Assembly: GCF_036373705.1 (NCBI RefSeq)
Contig: NC_089853.1
Coordinates: forward strand, 32,392,568 to 32,456,567
DNA from: Amia ocellicauda
Lineage: Eukaryota; Chordata; Actinopteri; Amiiformes; Amiidae
Reading direction: 5' to 3'
DNA: 64,000 bases
The translations under genes and the position numbers were made by a program. A model generated the notes under the pieces. It ran no database searches, was not told the DNA's origin, and saw only the letters and a program-made list of their open reading frames with translations. This document shows positions 13,501 to 28,159 of this stretch, one piece after another (position 1 is the stretch's first letter; every line of letters starts with the position of its first letter).

Positions 13501-14511
13501 TCACTTTTGTCCCATTTCTTGTGGATAGAAATTACATTTGAATTTTTCCAATTGGTAGATACAGTGAGGGAAAAAAGTATTTGATCCCCTGCTGTCCCAC
13601 TCCTCTTTGCAGATCCTCTCCAAGTCATTAAGGTTTCGAGGCTGATGTTTGGCAACTCGAACCTTCAGCTCCCTCCACAGATTTTCTATGGGATTAAGGT
13701 CTGGAGACTGGCTAGGCCACTCCAGGACCTTAATGTGCTTCTTCTTGAGCCACTCCTTTGTTGCCTTGGCTGTGTGTTTTGGGTCATTGTCATGCTGGAA
13801 TACCCATCCACGACCCATTTTCAATGCCCTGGCTGAGGGAAGGAGGTTCTCACCCAAGATTTGATGGTACATGGCCCCGTCCATCGTCCCTTTGATGCGG
13901 TGCAGTTGACCTGTCCCCTTAGCAGAAAAACACCCCCAAAGCATAATGTTTCCACCTCCATGTTTGACGGTGGGGATGGTGTTCTTGGGGTCATTCTTCC
14001 TTCTCCAAACACGGCGAGTTGAGTTGATGCCAAAGAGCTCGATTTTGGTCTCATCTGACCACAACACTTTCACCCAGTTCTCCTCTGAATCATTCAGATG
14101 TTCATTGGCAAACTTCAGACGGGCCTGTACATGTGCTTTCTTGAGCAGGGGGACCTTGCGGGCGCTGCAGGATTTCAGTCCTTCACGGCATAGTGTGTTA
14201 CCAATTGTTTTCTTGGTGAATATGGTCCCAGCTGCCTTGAGATCATTAACAAGATCCTCCCGTGTAGTTCTGGGCTGATTCCTCACCGTTCTCATGATCA
14301 TTGAAACGCCACGAGGTGAGATCTTGCATGGAGCCCCAGACCGAGGGAGACTGACAGTTATTTTGTGTTTCTTCCATTTGCGAATAATTGGCCCAACTGT
14401 TGTCACCTTCTCACCAAGCTGCTTGGCGATGGTCTTGTAGCCCATTCCAGCCTTGTGTAGGTCTACAGTCTTGTCCCTGACATCCTTGGACAGCTCTTTG
14501 GTCTTGGCCAT
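13501..14511 (-). CDS. Tc1-like DD34E transposase with LINE-derived C-terminal tail
   Basis: A 336-residue open frame. It starts [20 protein letters not shown] and has the N-terminal helix-turn-helix (GYKTIAKQL). The catalytic motifs [27 protein letters not shown] and [11 protein letters not shown] are present, with 34 residues between the second Asp and the Glu (DD34E). After KEEWDS the normal carboxyl end and about 275 bp of element are deleted. The frame runs through the terminal repeat into flanking LINE DNA, adding roughly a dozen foreign residues before a stop at 13501. The catalytic residues are intact, but the missing C-terminus makes activity doubtful. Confidence 0.85.
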   Translation of the reverse strand: MAKTKELSKDVRDKTVDLHKAGMGYKTIAKQLGEKVTTVGPIIRKWKKHKITVSLPRSGAPCKISPRGVSMIMRTVRNQPRTTREDLVNDLKAAGTIFTKKTIGNTLCREGLKSCSARKVPLLKKAHVQARLKFANEHLNDSEENWVKVLWSDETKIELFGINSTRRVWRRKNDPKNTIPTVKHGGGNIMLWGCFSAKGTGQLHRIKGTMDGAMYHQILGENLLPSARALKMGRGWVFQHDNDPKHTAKATKEWLKKKHIKVLEWPSQSPDLNPIENLWRELKVRVAKHQPRNLNDLERICKEEWDSRGSNTFFPHCIYQLEKFKCNFYPQEMGQK

Positions 14512-14877
14512 GGTGGAGAGTTTGGAATCTGATTGATTGATTGCTTCTGTGGACAGGTGTTTTATACAGGTAACGAGCTGAGATTAGGAGAGTCCCTTTA
14601 AGAGAGTGCTCCTAATCTCAGCTCGTTACCTGTATAAAAGACACCTGGAAGCCAGAAATCTTGCTGATTGATAGGGGATCAAATACTTATTTCACTCATT
14701 AACATGCAAATCAATTTATAACTTTTCTGAAATGCGTTTTTTTCTGGATTATTTTGTTGTTATTCTATCTCTCACTGTTAAAATACACCTACCATTAAAA
14801 TTATAGACTGATCATTTCTTTGTCAGTGGACAAACGTACAAAATCAGCAGGGGATCAAATACTTTTTTCCCTCACTG
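13562..14877 (-). mobile_element. Tc1-like element, family B copy 1
   Basis: Terminal inverted repeats of about 33 bp begin CAGTGAGGGAAAAAAGTATT at 13562 and end at 14877 in the mirror image, flanked by TA on both sides (13560-13561 and 14878-14879). The transposase reads on minus. Compared with the sibling at 54108-55285, the sequence between the left terminal repeat and GTCCCACTCC (about 13595) is missing. The element lies inside a LINE and is therefore younger than it. Confidence 0.93.
14554..14647. repeat. Internal inverted repeat of the Tc1 element
   Basis: The arms 14554-14590 (CAGGTGTTTTATACAGGTAA...) and 14609-14647 (...TTACCTGTATAAAAGACACCTG) are nearly perfect complements separated by an 18-base loop. 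The hairpin lies just upstream of the transposase start codon, in the expected 5' untranslated or promoter part. The sibling copy at 54108 lacks this region through deletion. Confidence 0.9.
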
Positions 14878-15731
14878 TATAAGTTTAACTATTTTAGTTA
14901 GAGGTCTGTGAATAATTTACCTCCTTGAGTACAATTGGGAATATACCATCCAAACCAGGTTTGTTTTAAGCTTTCCTTGTCCCCTTAATACTAAATCTTC
15001 CTCTATGTTGGTTTCAGTTCAAATCAGGTAGGATTGCACACTAATCTGGAGCATATTATACATTTCCTCCTTGTGTGACACTGTTCTAGGAGTGGTCCAG
15101 AGCAGGCGATAAGTGTGGATATGCTGGCCTGCCCCGGCTGATCCAGTAGGCAGACTAACAATATCAAACTGGTGTGTCTGGTGAGAGAGAAAACAAAAAG
15201 ATAGAGTATGTGAGTAATACAACTTGACTAGAGTAACAAACTTTGCATTATCTACCTTTACCCATGTCATTGGTTCAAATGTGGACCATGGCAAGTGGAT
15301 TCCCTCTCTCCGAGGTTTCTGCTACCTGAGCACCAGGCAGGCAAGATGCCATGCAGGTCTCCTTGTCACTAGTGCACAATACTTCTATTATTTCTATAAT
15401 TGAGTTTCCTACTATAACTATCTCCCTATTTTGTATAGATTGTATAGCAAAAAGATCTCTCTCTCTCACCTGTTCTGCAGGTTATGCTTAGATAAAAATA
15501 ATATATATCAATATTACATTTAAAGATGCATTATTTTGAATTACTCTGATAATTCAGCTTCTTGTACACAAGTACAAATATAATTACTAGTAATTTAAAG
15601 AAAATTCAACCATGCTTGTTTATGACAACCATTTTCATCCTGCTTTTATAATTATTAAACTAGTAGCAATAAAGACTACTGCAGTTGAACAATATAACAA
15701 AATGACAATTAATGACTTACATATATTGATG

Positions 15732-16140
15732 CAGTGGCTCTTAAAAGTATTCACACCCCTTGGACTTTTCCACATTTCATTGTGTTACAACATGAAATCA
15801 GAATGGCTTTAATCAGGAGTTTTTGCCACTGATCAACACAGAAACTGTCCATAATGTCAAAGTGAAAAATATAATCTGCAAATTGTTCTAAATTAATTAC
15901 AAATACAAAACAGAAAATAATTGAATGCATAAGCAATCACCCCCTTCAGTTAATATTTGGTAGAGGCACCTAGAGCCATGAGTCTATGTGGATAATTCCC
16001 TACCAGCTCTGCACATCTGGACACAGTAATTATTGCCGAATTATTTTCTGTTTTGTATTTGGAATTAATTTAGAACAATTTGCAGATTACATTTTTCACT
16101 TTGAAATATAGACATTTTCTGTGTTGATCATTGGCAGTGG
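15732..16140. mobile_element. Fold-back Tc1-type remnant with ~100-bp hairpin
   Basis: Starts with CAGTGGCTCTTAAAAGTATT, similar to a common fish Tc1 terminal repeat. Subterminal sequence follows up to the TTTGGTAGAGGCACC region. Segment 15826-15922 is then repeated in inverted orientation at 16039-16140 (GAAAATAATT...CACTGATCAACACAG and its complement) with about 115 bases between. No transposase frame remains. The family also appears as the fragment at 44690-45020. Confidence 0.75.
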
Positions 16141-17860
16141 TAGATATTAGATATTAGATGCTTAGGGACACTGATGTGCACAGGGGGGCTGGGGAGGCTC
16201 AAGTCCTTGCCCTCATGACCAACCCATGCATTAATACTTGCCAAAGAAAAGTAATTCTCCCTTTGTTAGCACTTTATTAGCACCCCCACCCCCCACACTG
16301 GTCACACTTCATCTGCACCTCCGCCCCCCCACCCCCATCCCCAGTATGGACTTCATCAGCACCCCCCCCAAAGGGCAAGCCCCTGCCCTCAATCTCTAAA
16401 TTATTATTATTTTTTTTTTCGTTTCAGGATAGTCTACAGAGAAATTAATACATTATTTTGTCACGTCTACATTTGATTAGTGTAACCCAATACTTGCGGG
16501 TACTCCTAACTATGTCATCTATAACATTATGTAAGAACTTTTTGACCTGCTGGCTGCCTGTATATGTTTACATTGCCTGGAGGGGAGACAACCCCTAGCC
16601 AAGGCCTTAGCCTTGAACTCCTTTCATCCTGTAGGAGTTTTGTTTATTTTATTTTTTTGTTTAAATTATATTATTTTATTCTGTGAAGTACTCTATATGG
16701 CAACCTGGCGAAAGGCATTATAACAATTAAAAAATAATTGATTGATTGAATTATCTTGTTATATTTGGGATTCAAAATCCTGTTACCCACACATGAGACC
16801 CAGGTGGTGGCATGGTTGTGTGATAATGTTAATTAATCAAGACCCACAGACACCATGTGCAATGCATTCTCATGTTATCAACAAGTGAAAACTACTAAAC
16901 TACAAAAATTATATATAACAATTCATAATTCCAAAATTCAATTTAGGTTTAGTAATTAATATTTAAAAATGTTTTAAAGTTGTGAAGACTTTTAAATTAA
17001 TTAGGTGCTGGCTGGTTTACACATTTGTCACCAGGAGTAGAACTGGGAACACTATAGGCCTATTGCATGTTTGAGTGAAGCTATAACATAATAAAGGTTA
17101 CACATTAGATAGTCATGTCTTGCTTGACAGATAGGTCTGTCTTGCTTGTTTGGTATTTAGTTATTTATTTATGTATTTTTTTTTACCAAAGGAATAATTT
17201 GAAGTAGCTTACATATATTGGTTCTGTCATTTTCACAATCTTCAAATCTCTGCTTATTCTTTAACTGTTTAAAGTAATTCATTTTTAAGCAGGATGCTAA
17301 CTAGTGTGTAAAAGAAAATGTGGCCTAAGTTTCATACCTTTGATTTCTGTTTTCTTACCAGTAAAATGTAGCCTATCTAGTTTAGGGCAGGGGTGTTAGT
17401 CTGTGGCAGGGGGGAGCAACTTAAACAAAAACACAACCATTGTACTATATGACAGAAATTATAATGTAATTCCGTCATTGGGAACAACAGTAACACGTAC
17501 TTGTGTTGTATGCATTTTTTTACACATTCATGTTAGTTACTATTATACTCGTAAACAACTATACGATTACTGACATCATACCTCAAATGTTATACATTAA
17601 CCCAACATTCAATAAATAAGACTCCAGACCTGAGCATTTATATCATATAGGTAGAAAAAGCAGAAGAGTGTATTATATGCGTATTACGACAAACGCGGGG
17701 CGTTAACGAGTCAATGCATACAGCCTAACGTAACAATTAAAGAGGATGGGGCAGTTTGCCTGACTCCATCCTGAGCCCCCACATTGATGAAGGCAAATAA
17801 GTCATCATCTTAAGCTTCTGTATTCGCTTTCTTACTAAAGTGTCTTACAATTTGTTTCCA
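16141..17860. other. No gene; C-rich tracts and retroposon-like tail
   Basis: C-runs at 16281-16297, 16321-16342 and 16361-16371 give G-quadruplex-capable sequence on minus. At 16655-16745 the sequence ends in GGCATTATAACAATTAAAAAATAATTGATTGATTGA, which resembles the 3' end plus target-site repeat of a fish LINE or SINE. From about 17650 CpG increases toward the promoter region ahead of DET1. No exon was identified. Confidence 0.4.
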
Positions 17861-18143
17861 GTGAATGGATATTTACAAACGGTTGCATTCATGTACTCTT
17901 GCTATAGCGCCAGTGAAACGCAGTCCAGCTGAGCAGCGGCCTGGGGACCTGCCCGCCTGTTTCCATGGATACTGGGAAGTCTCAACTAGACATCCCGCCG
18001 GAGTTATATCTCGCCATACACAGACATGTGTGTATATAACACAGTTAACTAACCCACGAATTAACATAATAAGTAAAACAATATGAAGCTGTAAATATGA
18101 CTGATATAATATGTAACCTTAAGTAAACCGTAGCTCAACTCAC

Positions 18144-18435
18144 TGATGTAACCGCTCTCGGTCAGTGCCTGTAGTTCCGCCCCTGTCCTCACGGCGCGCT
18201 GTGGCGGAAATGGCTCGTGTCTAGAAAGCAGACGCTCTATAAACTGCGCTGCTCTGTAACTCGATGGTGTCTCACATAGTTTCCGAGTCAGGGCAGGAGC
18301 TTTTTGAATTGTGTTTCTTTTAAATTGTTGACTGTTGTGGAAGCAAAACGTGGATGTATAGCTTGAGTCCGAAAGGGTAATATTGATATTGTCTGGATAT
18401 ATTTGAAATCGTTTGGGCAGCACTATCTCAACCAT
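18144..18435 (-). CDS. First coding exon of an unidentified gene divergent from DET1
   Basis: On the minus strand an ATG at 18435, the first after an in-frame upstream TAA, opens a frame read for 97 codons. It ends at a consensus donor, ACATCA|GTGAGT, at 18144. The protein starts MVEIVLPKRFQIYPDNINIT and continues with a Ser/Thr/Arg-rich, mixed-composition sequence (for example SSYRAAQFIERLLSRHE). It has no signal peptide, membrane segment or repeat composition, and I do not recognise the family. It lies about 0.5 kb head-to-head upstream of DET1 coding sequence, in a CpG-bearing promoter region. Later exons are not established. One phase-compatible candidate runs from about 17988 to a stop near 17873 (ETSQYPWKQAG), but its acceptor is poor. 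Confidence 0.5.
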
Positions 18436-18503
18436 TCGGGTTGAGCCATAGGTGAGGTACTTGTAATTCAGTGTTAACCAGCACCTAAATAGTTCTCTTT
18501 AAG
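18436..18503. promoter_or_regulatory. Putative bidirectional promoter / DET1 5' UTR exon
   Basis: The interval lies between the minus-strand ATG at 18435 and a good plus-strand donor AAG|GTATGT at 18503/18504. A weaker donor, ATAG|GTGAGG, is at 18451. DET1 genes usually have a noncoding first exon, and either donor could end it. CpG-rich sequence with a GGCGGAAATGGC word (ETS/YY1-like) lies at about 18200-18215, inside the divergent coding exon. There is no TATA box at the expected place. The transcription start is not determined. Confidence 0.4.
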
Positions 18504-18982
18504 GTATGTATTGATTTTGAATAACCTATTTACAGTTATTAAGCGAAATGCTCTCTAGATAGTGTTTTGATTTTTGATTTTTTTTTTTTAATTTGAACTT
18601 GTTGTGCGTAGGATACCTTAGTCAGTTAGTGTAACAAAAAAATATCAATACGTGCATGATCAGTTTAAACAGAATTTCAGTAATACAGGTCAGATGCTGT
18701 ACTAGTAGCTGTTATGTTTCACTTATGTATTATTATATTATCTGTAAGGTTTATTTTGCGATGCTGCTATGAAAGATGGCTTGTGCTTATAAAGTAAATG
18801 TGCACAGCAACTATAATTGTTTTTTGCCCCCTGTATTTTAGCTCCTTAGTAGTCCATGTCAGTAGTGGTGAGTCCAATTAATATTCTGTATTATTCTCTT
18901 CCAGTAATCACATAACTTTTTTTATTATTAAAGTAGAATTACTGAAGCAATGTAACCCATGACAGCACTACATGTCTTTAAA

Positions 18983-23009
<4,027 letters not shown>

Positions 23010-23211
23010 AGGACTCTCATGAGAAAAGTAATAGAAGAGCCAGCAAACAAAGTATAGGCCTATTATCTTTGGATTTGTTGGGAGCTGTGGAACACTATTG
23101 ATTCAGAATATTTGCTGTTCTACTGCTTTGAACATATTCTGGTATGTGTCAAGTCCAAAAGCAGACCTTGATGTTGTTGTTGGTGAACACCAAAATCGGA
23201 GCTCCTTCCAG

Positions 23212-23217
23212 AATAAA
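23212..23217 (+). terminator. det1: DET1 polyadenylation signal
   Basis: AATAAA about 200 bases after the DET1 stop codon, the first canonical signal downstream. Another AATAAA lies near 23419. Which one is used is not known. Confidence 0.55.
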
Positions 23218-23452
23218 AAAGCATTTTTTTCCATTGTAATTAAACAAAATAAGTACTCCAACTGAGGTTCTTCAGAATGTGGTATTGACCTAACTAAATT
23301 AATGCTTTTTGAAAGGTAGCTTAGTAGCATCTGTTTTTATATATTGAGAGCCTTTGGGGGGGGTAACAAAACAGGTACTATTTTTTTAAATTTATTTAAT
23401 ATATTTTCAAATTGGCTCAATAAATATTTATTCTCCTTTTTTATGTTGTGTG

Positions 23453-23534
23453 TATATCTATATATGTATATACATGTGTGTGTTGTGTGTGTGTGTGTAT
23501 AATATATATATATATTTATATATGTATACATATA

Positions 23535-23615
<81 letters not shown>

Positions 23616-23690
23616 ATAATGTGTGTATATATGTGTATATGTGTGTATATATATATGTATATACATGTGTGTGTATATGTATAAATACAT
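23453..23690. repeat. Compound TG/TA microsatellite
   Basis: Alternating GTGTGT, ATATAT and TATGTATA blocks. The longest TG run is at about 23541-23565 and the longest TA run directly follows. It yields open frames of Tyr/Ile/Cys/Val repeats on both strands that are not genes. Such purine-pyrimidine alternation can adopt Z-DNA or cruciform structure. Confidence 0.9.
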
Positions 23691-23739
23691 TTCTATGCTT
23701 TTTACTACAATTTTATTCATCTTTTGTAATTGCTAAACA

Positions 23740-26470
23740 TTAAAGGTAGATTCTGTGCAAAATTCCACAGATGTGGAGATACTGTCACTGAGAGCCAGCA
23801 GGTAGATATTACAGCCCCAGGGATGTTGAGGTTGGTGTTTAATACAGTTCTATTGAAAATGTGTGACTTGAATGATGTGCAGCAGAATGCAAATTATGAT
23901 ACATTTAAGATGCATTTTTTGCATTTAAGGCTCCATTCCATTATTTATCATTAAATGGTTTCTCTTGTTTACACACTGAAAACTTGATCCTGACCAGTAA
24001 TATTTTGTTATCCCATTTCTTATTGTATATCATAATCATCTCTAAAAACATGTTCTTTAACTGAGTTATAGTTTATACATTTACTTTCCAATACAATTTA
24101 ATCAGCTGATGTTTATTTAATATAGCACTCTTCATAAAGAGTTCACAGCGTGCTCCACATAATCAATCTTTTGTACAGAAAAAATATATAAACCTTTTAG
24201 GTATGAAGGAGAGAAAAACAGAAGAATCAAATAAATCTCTGGGGGTCCAAGAGCTTAAATGGACTCCCCTCGAGGTAAAGAATCACAGATGGATTTTGAC
24301 TTTTGCAGGCTGTCCTGAGACTGTGTAAAAAGCAAAATAGTGCACATGTTTATAACTTGCTGAGTAAGTATTATAATATGATCAGATAAACTGACTTAAT
24401 CCAGGGCAGCTGCAAGCACACCAGTGTGATATCCTGCATCCATCAATAAAATCCCTGTCTGGGGCTACCTGCAAAAGGACAGCAGGTGCTCTAGGATTAA
24501 CTGTGCACCCTGCCTCTGGTTACACAAGCTAATTGAACAGATTCAAACATTTGCTGTACATCTGGGGTGAATGTGGAGATGAAAGGGGAAAATATGATAT
24601 ACAAGTTAATTTTACTGGTTTACTTTTATGTGTGCAGTTACTATGTTAACAATTTAAATGTCTGGATCTTTGCAGTACATCTGCTTTCTTGTTTGGGAAC
24701 TTTCTGACACCTGATTTCCAGTTGATTCATTAGAGGAAAGCTTTTTTTTGTTCGTGCCCCTACTTTTTCTTTTATTGTCTTCAAATGCAAGTATTAAACA
24801 GGACAGTCTATGCTCCATTCTGTATTTGACCACAAAGAACATGTTTAAAAAGTGTAACATGAGAAAATGCGTTTTACACATAGAGAGGAAAAAGGAGTTA
24901 ACAGCTTGTTGGTTAATGGTAAACTACAGCTTTACACTTTGACAGACGATGTCTCCACAAATTGGAAATATTTTGCTATGTCAGCACTGTTTATGGCTGG
25001 TGCTTGCTGTTTAATGCTTAACATCTTTAATTGAGGTACAGTAGAAAAGTCCTTTCACACTTCTGTCAAGCTCTCTCCTGCTCTTGCCAGCTGTCATTTA
25101 ATTTCTTGAGGGTGCTGTGCAGAACAAATTAATCATAAAAGGTCACACTTGGAAATAGCAAGTGTTTTGTGTGTGTTTTCCACAAGTTAATACAAGACCA
25201 CACTGTATTTCAGGATAGGGAGTTTAAGTTAAGGTTTAAATTGTGTAAGGAACTTATCTTATTAAGGAACCAACTTTTTATCAGTTACACAATTTAAATA
25301 GTCAAATGTAAGCACATTTTTTAAATGAAGGACTCAATTTTAATTGAGAGCTTGGTTGGAACAAAAACCAGCAGAGTAGGGGGTCCTCCAGGACCAGGTT
25401 GGGAACCACTGGCTTAGGGTCTAGGAGTCTTGATTCTTGGTCTGGTGGTCTGGAGGATGTAAGTAAATGACAGCTCGAGGCACCAAGGAGAGGGAAGGGA
25501 GGTGGGGAAGATGGGGTTAGAAAATGTTAATTAAACACTATCTGATGCAGTAAACTTTTTATTATTGGGGTTGCCTCCTGAGTTGATAGCCTGAAGAATA
25601 GGATGTGGTAAAGATGTAACTATTCAAGAATAATGAAAACTAGCCAGTCTCCAGCCTGGATTTAAAAGCTGAAAGAGATGAGGCTTCCTTTACATGGGGT
25701 GGCAGGTTGTACAGTTTAGGGGCCCTGCAGCTAAATACTCTACTTCCTGTGTAGGTAGGGGTTAGCCCATTTAAAGCTTTATAATTAAACAAGAATTTCC
25801 AAATCTCTTCTGTATCGCACTGGACCAGGGTTATAGGGTCATATATTTTGATTGTTTTGAATATCTTTGCAGCAGCGTTTGAACTAACTGAAGAACAGGT
25901 GGTGCATAGTCTGGGATTTCTAATAGTACAGCATGAAAGTAATCAATCCTAGATGTGATAAAGGTATGCTATTTTTTAGCATTCTACACTTCATATTTCT
26001 GAGGTTGAGACTAGAAACTTTGTTATTCCCAGAATGATGAGCTAACCAGTGCAGTATAACTGTCAGATAATGTCTGTGCTGCTGTCGAACACAAATGTCT
26101 CACCACAAATGTTTTTTTTTAATCACTTAGTATTTTTGGGATGTTAAACAAAGCTTCTACTTCAATTTAGTAAAACAAATCCATAAATCAATATATTAAA
26201 ACAGATTTGTGTGTGATTAAAGTGATGTCATCAGTTTATGAACTGAATTTTAGAAATGGTATGACAGGAATTTAGAAGAATAAGAGCATATATATATTTA
26301 AAAAAAATCATACGGGTATAAGAAAATGTTTAAATTGCATGCATTTCAGTAACAACAAAACAACAACCAGGATTCAGATCAAACACGTCATTCTCATTCT
26401 AAGATGAGTGTTCTGTGTATCAAGTCTTCAACCCCAATGGGGTTAATGTGATGTAAAGCATATGCTTGTG
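23740..26470. other. No gene; faint repeat fragments
   Basis: Intergenic DNA downstream of DET1. At 25360-25412 there is a segment (GTCCTCCAGGACCAGG) resembling a motif found in many fish repeats. At about 25520-25970 a low-AT patch includes AGTAATCAATCCTAGATGTG, which looks like an old LINE 3' region. No coding exon is supported. Confidence 0.35.
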
Positions 26471-26567
26471 TTTAATCACTGTATCTGATCACATCAACCC
26501 CCCCATGTCTGTGTGCTTTGTAACGTGGCTAGTGTGAAGACAGATGTGCGATGCTGGCCTGACCTTG

Positions 26568-26652
26568 GTTGCCATAGCTACTAGGCGCACAGAGTTCTCT
26601 CCGTGGCCTGCCTGGAAACTCCATTCCTGCTAATTGCTGTTGTCACGGCAAC
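26568..26652. promoter_or_regulatory. Pair of RFX X-box-like palindromes
   Basis: GTTGTCACGGCAAC at 26639-26652 fits the RFX X-box consensus (two half sites, GTTGTC and GGCAAC). GTTGCCATAGCTAC at 26568-26581 is a weaker match. Both sit in a locally GC-richer, non-repetitive block at about 26510-26700 within AT-rich intergenic DNA, which makes a regulatory role possible. No adjacent gene start is known. Confidence 0.35.
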
Positions 26653-27419
26653 GAAGCGCCTGATGTAATACTGGGAAAGGGCAGCAATCTTAAATGGATC
26701 CATTTATTTATAGTGTTTAATTCTGTTCCTTACCTGTCATCTGTCGGAAAATGACAGGATTGTGTTACCAGGCTAAGGGTAGAGGTTAAAGAAGAGACTT
26801 TTCAAAACCAGAGATTAACCTCCTTTCATTCAGTCTACCCATTACCTTAGTTCTGATTAGCATACCAACTGTTACACCAAATTTCTATTAATTTGAAATA
26901 ACCTAGGGGCATTTTAAAGACTGCAGTGTGCTACAGACACACTTAACCAATTTCCCTCATACATTGTACCATGTAAATAATGCCCTCGCAGAGAATTAAA
27001 TGGAAATGTCAGCAAGGATCAGCAAAATAGGTACTTGACAAGGACATAAGGAGAAAATCCCAGTGTGAAGGCAACTGCCAGTAAAGTTGTATCCCTGATA
27101 ATGATCACCATTCAGTGAATGGCATTCTGTATGTGTAGTACAAAACATTATATATACAATGACTTCCAAATGTTTTCATGTTTTGCTTTAATAAATTAAA
27201 ATATGTACAATACTAACTGCACAGGGCAATATCATTTTTTTTTTTAACACAATCCAATGTATGTACACCTGTAAGTATCTCAAAATAAAATGTAAAATTA
27301 ATCCTGCATCAATTTTCTGATGTCTGGAAGTTAATATGAAGTTTCTGAAACTTTTATAAAAGTTTCCAGATGTCACATATTCCCATGTGTCATAAAATAA
27401 CAATCCATTAGTAGCTTGG

Positions 27420-27660
27420 TCCAAAGTGTGATAATTCTAGCATGATAATGATCCAAAGTATGCATCCATGCAAAGAGAGTGAATGCAAAATCAACATTCA
27501 GATCTCCAGACCTAAATCCTAAAGAGCATTTCTTTATTTGACCTCAAAAAAGCAGTGAAAACCAAGACATCTGAGGAAGCTGGGAAAAATCTGCCACAAG
27601 TGGTAATAAAATCCCTTCTCAGAAGTGCCAGAAACTTATAAAAGGCTATATTTAGAGTCT
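27420..27660 (+). pseudogene. Tc1-like transposase 3' fragment
   Basis: Degenerate plus-strand sequence with HDNDPKYASMQRE (the QQDNDPKH block). It is followed by a frame with RSPDLNPKEHFFI ([11 protein letters not shown], with the catalytic Glu shifted out by substitution) and KKAVKTKTSEEAGK. Frameshifts and stops are present. The trailing part resembles the end of the fragment at 5680-6260. Confidence 0.65.
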
Positions 27661-27841
27661 TCTCAGTGTCATCTAAGTCAAAGGAGGATGCACAAAATAC
27701 TGATTTTAATGATATTGTTCTGTGTAGTGTTAGTATTATGTAGCCTGCATGTATATATAATGTATAATGTGGTCAGTCTTGTTTTTCATCACTTGGGATC
27801 CTCTATCATATGCCGCCTCCAACTTCACTACAGAATCTGTC

Positions 27842-28158
27842 AGTAAAGCCAAATGGCCTCACAACCCCAGACCAAATGTAACCACACCAGCCCAGGACCT
27901 CCACATCCGGCTTCTTCTGATCATCTGAGACCAGCCAACTAACTGGACAGCACAAACTGTCAGAAAGGGAAGCTCATCTGCATGCTCGTGGTCCTCACCT
28001 GACTGCAGTTTGGTGTCATTACTGACTTCAGTGGGCAAATGCTCACCTTTGATGGCGACTGGCATGCTGAAGTAGTATGTTCTTCACAGAAGAATCCTTA
28101 TATGAACTGTAACTCCAGAAAATACTGTTGCATGTTGCAATTATATTTGTATTCAGTA
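27842..28158 (+). mobile_element. Internally deleted Tc1-like element
   Basis: Segment 27866-28095 matches the transposase N-terminal coding region of a widespread fish/amphibian Tc1 family (for example CCAGGACCTCCACATCCGGC and GGGCAAATGCTCACC). After TTCACAGAAGAATCC at 28096 it jumps directly to that family's 3' end (TATATGAACTGTAACTCCAG ... CAGTA at 28158). The whole catalytic part is deleted. The 5' terminal repeat is not recognisable. The family call rests on memory of its consensus. Confidence 0.65.
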
Positions 28159-28159
28159 A

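Larger units (their letters stand above)
12301..15480 (-). mobile_element. CR1/L2-type LINE, copy 3 (minus), split by a Tc1 element
   Basis: The conserved 3' tail is at 12303-12360 (complement of TGATGGGTTGAATGACCTCC). RT and C-terminal sequence run to 13559. A Tc1 element sits at 13562-14877, and LINE sequence resumes at 14880 with PGLDGIFPIVLKE on the minus strand, exactly the part expected next. An ORF1 esterase remnant follows at 15275-15469 (IVIVGNSII, CLPGAQVA). The stretch 15010-15270 is not recognisable as LINE. This copy is more diverged than copy 2 and is riddled with stops. Confidence 0.8.

Noticed and set aside
17873..18067. Second exon of the divergent gene or an independent small gene
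   Set aside because: Phase-compatible reading exists, but the acceptor lacks a pyrimidine tract and an overlapping plus-strand frame is equally open; not annotated as an exon.
23453..23690. CRISPR-like or regularly spaced repeat array
   Set aside because: Simple dinucleotide repeat without unique spacers; no CRISPR array occurs in this eukaryotic window.
23337..23743. Long open frames rich in Tyr/Ile/Val/Cys on both strands
   Set aside because: Pure translation of the TG/TA microsatellite.
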